Shown here: positions 61,815 to 64,000 of the stretch, piece after piece
Position numbering within the stretch: the stretch's first letter is position 1
Layout of the letters: each line of letters starts with the position of its first letter
Source of the DNA: Barthelona sp. PCE
Taxonomy: Eukaryota; Metamonada: BaSk clade
Direction of reading: 5' to 3'
DNA: 64,000 nucleotides
Assembly: GCA_040285745.1 (NCBI GenBank)
Contig: JAUFOR010000008.1
Span: 62,001 to 126,000 of the forward strand
Made by a program: the position numbers and the translations under genes
The notes under the pieces: generated by a model
Told to the model about the DNA's origin: nothing
Seen by the model: the letters and a program-made list of their open reading frames with translations, nothing else
Database searches by the model: none

Positions 61815-64000
61815 TTATTGTTTGGGTAACCTACTTGTTACTGCGATTGGAACTGAGCTGTTTGTGTCTCTGAGTGCAAGTCCTAATGTCCTAACCACAC
61901 TCTGACCTCTTAACAACTGATTCTTCACAAATTCTTTTTGCCGTTCAATTCTATGTTTGTTTGCATAAAAAGGAATATCAAGAGCACTTATTTCGTCTGT
62001 GTTACAGAAACAAGTGAGTTTTTCATCTGATAAGCACTGTTCATGTGTGAGATGACCACATTTTCTGAACAAATAGACAAAATTATCCTTTTTAACATGT
62101 TCAGAACATAAATCGCATGTCTTTCTACCATCTACAACCGTTGCTGATGTGAATCTCCTTATCTTATATAAGTTTTTAGCCATTTCATCATTCAACATCG
62201 TTCTTGAAGTTTGAATAATGCTGAGATCTTGTTCTTGCTCTGCAATCAATCCACCAATGAGGGGTGATATCATATAAGCAGGCATAGATGAACAGACACT
62301 AAAAACAAGCTCGGTAGCTTTCTTTCGACCAATGTACATACAGCTTGATTGCAACAGCATTTTTGTCAGGTTGAGAGAAACTGTGATATCGTCTCCTTTC
62401 TCATACACTTCTAATACAAGGCGTAGGAAATGTGAGAGTGCCTCAAACCACATTACATACGTAGCATGGCCAGCTGTGGATGCGAAAGAGCGCATTTGTT
62501 GAGTGTGCTCAGTCAAGAAATGTATAGTTACGTTACATAGCTGAGTACAACGGCATTTGGTCTCCACTTCAATTATAATTCCTTGATTGTTACGGTATGA
62601 TTCAATCTTAGCGAGCAAGACTTCTGCAAAATTCTTGAGAATATATTTGAGACCTTCCATAGGATCACCGCGACGTGCCATAATCAAAGCACTCGCTTTA
62701 ACAGCATTGTTATCGACCGCAATCGCAATAATCTCAGCATAATCCAATCCAATTGAGTTGATAACAACATCAAACGTTTGTACCAATTCGTAAGCCAAGT
62801 CTTTATCGTTGACAGCGGCCAGACCAAAGAGATGGAGGAATCCCTTATGTGAAACAATATATTTAGCAATAGGACATGGTATGGGAGCACCTTCAGCAAT
62901 TCTAAACACTATATCTGTATATTTCACAAGGTAACCGCGGAAAATACCAAAAATAACAAAATTAACATTATCATCCGTGCATTCAGACTTGTCAATGATG
63001 AGATCAGCCACCATCTGAGGATGTAAACCAATTATATCTTTACCGATGTTAATGGGGTCCAAGCGTATCACATCATAAAAGTGTGCCTTAATGAATGAAA
63101 TCACAGGCTTGTATCTTTCTTCAATAGCAGCTAAAATGTTATTGACTAGACTAAATTTCGATGGAAATATGAGCTCCTTGGTTCCTGATATAATCTCAAG
63201 GAATGAAGGACACTGCATAAGTTTGAAGAGATAATCATAGAAACCAAGCTGATACGACAAACGAGTCGCAATATCAATGAGCGTACACTTGATTATTTCC
63301 AGAGAATCTACTGATTCGTTCGCCTCGATCAGATGGAACAAGCAGTCAAAAACTTTAGATATATCACAATCAGTGAGCAGTGTGTGGTCAACATAGTACA
63401 AAAGACATATTGCACAAACTGCGAGATTGCCATCTGTTAGACACTTGTTTAGAAGACGTGTTATAACGTTGGGCTTCACAAAACTGGCAATGTTCTCAGT
63501 AGTAAGTACATCGTGCAACAACAAACGACACATTATCACAGCGGCAAGAGGAACGGTCCTTTCCACGTTGGAGAGTGACGCAATAAAGTCGATTGTCTCG
63601 ATAATTGGGGAGTTAGCAATGTGGTAACATGCAAGTGATGAGATAAGTGATTCTGGCAATATAGAAAGCGCTTGTGGTGCAAGTAATACACTTGCTGAAG
63701 CGTCGAAATGTCCACGAACAATACTTTCGAGAACACGACCATAATGCAGAGAATTTTCAACCAACTTACCGGTGAGAACATTCACCAAGAAATTCAACTT
63801 TGAAGGTACATCTGGATCAATCTCTAATGAATCCAACGTTATGATAAAATTGTATGCCTCTCTGAAAAGGCTGTTTTCAACTAATATCGTCAATAAAGAC
63901 AGTAATTGAAGCTTTTCAATATCAGCAAAGTGTGTCAGATCAATGAAATCGATGAGCCAGTGCATTTGAGCAGGCTGCAACATGGAGAATAACTTTAACA
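61815..64000 (-). CDS. Vps8/Vps18-like vacuolar sorting protein with C-terminal RING (5' end outside window)
   Basis: Partial: the frame stays open past the right edge (through the ATG at 63981-63983 upstream to 64000), so the N-terminus is missing. About 725 residues seen. All-helical alpha-solenoid, then a C-terminal RING-like finger CDLCSEHVKKDNFVYLFRKCGHLTHEQC with a final CFC pair and a helical tail. HOPS/CORVET subunits (Vps8, Vps18, Vps41, Vps11) have this plan; the FVYLFRKCGH form is nearest Vps18 and the ARRGDPMEGLKYI string nearest Vps8. They tether endosomes and lysosomes. Which subunit is not settled. Minus-sense stop at 61815; gap to the J-protein gene 27 nt. Confidence 0.5.
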   Translation of the reverse strand, partial: LKLFSMLQPAQMHWLIDFIDLTHFADIEKLQLLSLLTILVENSLFREAYNFIITLDSLEIDPDVPSKLNFLVNVLTGKLVENSLHYGRVLESIVRGHFDASASVLLAPQALSILPESLISSLACYHIANSPIIETIDFIASLSNVERTVPLAAVIMCRLLLHDVLTTENIASFVKPNVITRLLNKCLTDGNLAVCAICLLYYVDHTLLTDCDISKVFDCLFHLIEANESVDSLEIIKCTLIDIATRLSYQLGFYDYLFKLMQCPSFLEIISGTKELIFPSKFSLVNNILAAIEERYKPVISFIKAHFYDVIRLDPINIGKDIIGLHPQMVADLIIDKSECTDDNVNFVIFGIFRGYLVKYTDIVFRIAEGAPIPCPIAKYIVSHKGFLHLFGLAAVNDKDLAYELVQTFDVVINSIGLDYAEIIAIAVDNNAVKASALIMARRGDPMEGLKYILKNFAEVLLAKIESYRNNQGIIIEVETKCRCTQLCNVTIHFLTEHTQQMRSFASTAGHATYVMWFEALSHFLRLVLEVYEKGDDITVSLNLTKMLLQSSCMYIGRKKATELVFSVCSSMPAYMISPLIGGLIAEQEQDLSIIQTSRTMLNDEMAKNLYKIRRFTSATVVDGRKTCDLCSEHVKKDNFVYLFRKCGHLTHEQCLSDEKLTCFCNTDEISALDIPFYANKHRIERQKEFVKNQLLRGQSVVRTLGLALRDTNSSVPIAVTSRLPKQ

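Noticed and set aside
1-64000. tRNA, rRNA and CRISPR-like arrays
   Set aside because: No cloverleaf with a GTTCRANNC box outside coding frames, no rRNA-like block, and no regular direct repeats with spacers were seen by eye.
1-64000. Bacterial contamination, suggested by the MTA nucleosidase and CBS-pyrophosphatase
   Set aside because: Both genes are flanked at 15-300 bp by clear eukaryotic genes and use the same TAAA stop and compact spacing style as them.

Overview
The window looks like nuclear DNA of a flagellated, anaerobic-type protist, most likely a parabasalid (trichomonad). Six things seen in the sequence point there. (1) About 44 eukaryotic protein genes are packed on both strands, nearly all without introns. 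(2) Many sense-strand starts have a CCTTTT hexamer 2-45 nt upstream, resembling the M5/initiator motif known from Trichomonas. (3) Many stop codons sit inside UAAA, the trichomonad poly(A) signal. (4) The single spliceosomal intron I can support (21370-21437) has a GTATGT donor and an acceptor close to the trichomonad ACTAACACACAG block. (5) There are several flagellar or basal-body gene types (CFAP53, IFT22, CEP78-like, RIIa, FAM228-like). (6) Bacterial-looking metabolic genes occur (MTA/SAH nucleosidase, CBS-type family II pyrophosphatase, permuted NlpC/P60-like protein). The species cannot be fixed from the sequence alone.

The main discovery is at 23856-30448. A 4,107-bp hAT-type DNA transposon (24051-28157) has inserted into a secreted GH31 alpha-glucosidase gene. 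It has perfect 117-bp terminal inverted repeats, an 8-bp target duplication (CTTGTCAT) that fits the hAT pattern nTnnnnAn, and one uninterrupted transposase ORF of about 1,221 codons. The first three bases of the element (TAG) stop the host protein at codon 66. Removing the element plus one duplication copy restores the host frame exactly, so the insertion looks recent and the element may still be active.

Layout. 1-2.7 kb: two orphan genes (one apparently frame-broken, one an alanine-rich repeat protein) and a propeller-like protein. 2.8-8 kb: a membrane-anchored papain-like protease, MCM10 and a secreted NlpC/P60-like protein. 8-17 kb: UAP56-type helicase, Atg22-like transporter, MTA/SAH nucleosidase, 6-phosphogluconolactonase, CEP78-like LRR protein, deoxyhypusine synthase. 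17-24 kb: sphingomyelin-synthase-like enzyme, RPF2, CFAP53, an intron-containing SPFH protein, IFT22 and a mini-lipin. 24-30 kb: the transposon in the GH31 gene. 30-37 kb: membrane, UEV/AKTIP-like, WD40, RING, RIIa and TAF7 genes. 37-48 kb: VPS35, VPS34 and PARN. 48-56 kb: DNA polymerase eta, fluoride channel, PDI and CBS-pyrophosphatase. 56-64 kb: a cyclase-like multipass protein, FAM228-like, TMEM33-like and DnaJ proteins, and a RING-ended Vps protein that runs off the right edge.

Genes are independent units with their own short promoters, not operons. Shared themes are endosome and lysosome traffic (VPS34, VPS35, Vps8/18-like, AKTIP-like, Atg22-like), the flagellum and basal body, and DNA replication or damage tolerance (MCM10, Pol eta). 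Convergent neighbours are very tight: gaps are 2-20 nt, and in one case both stop codons share a single CTAG.
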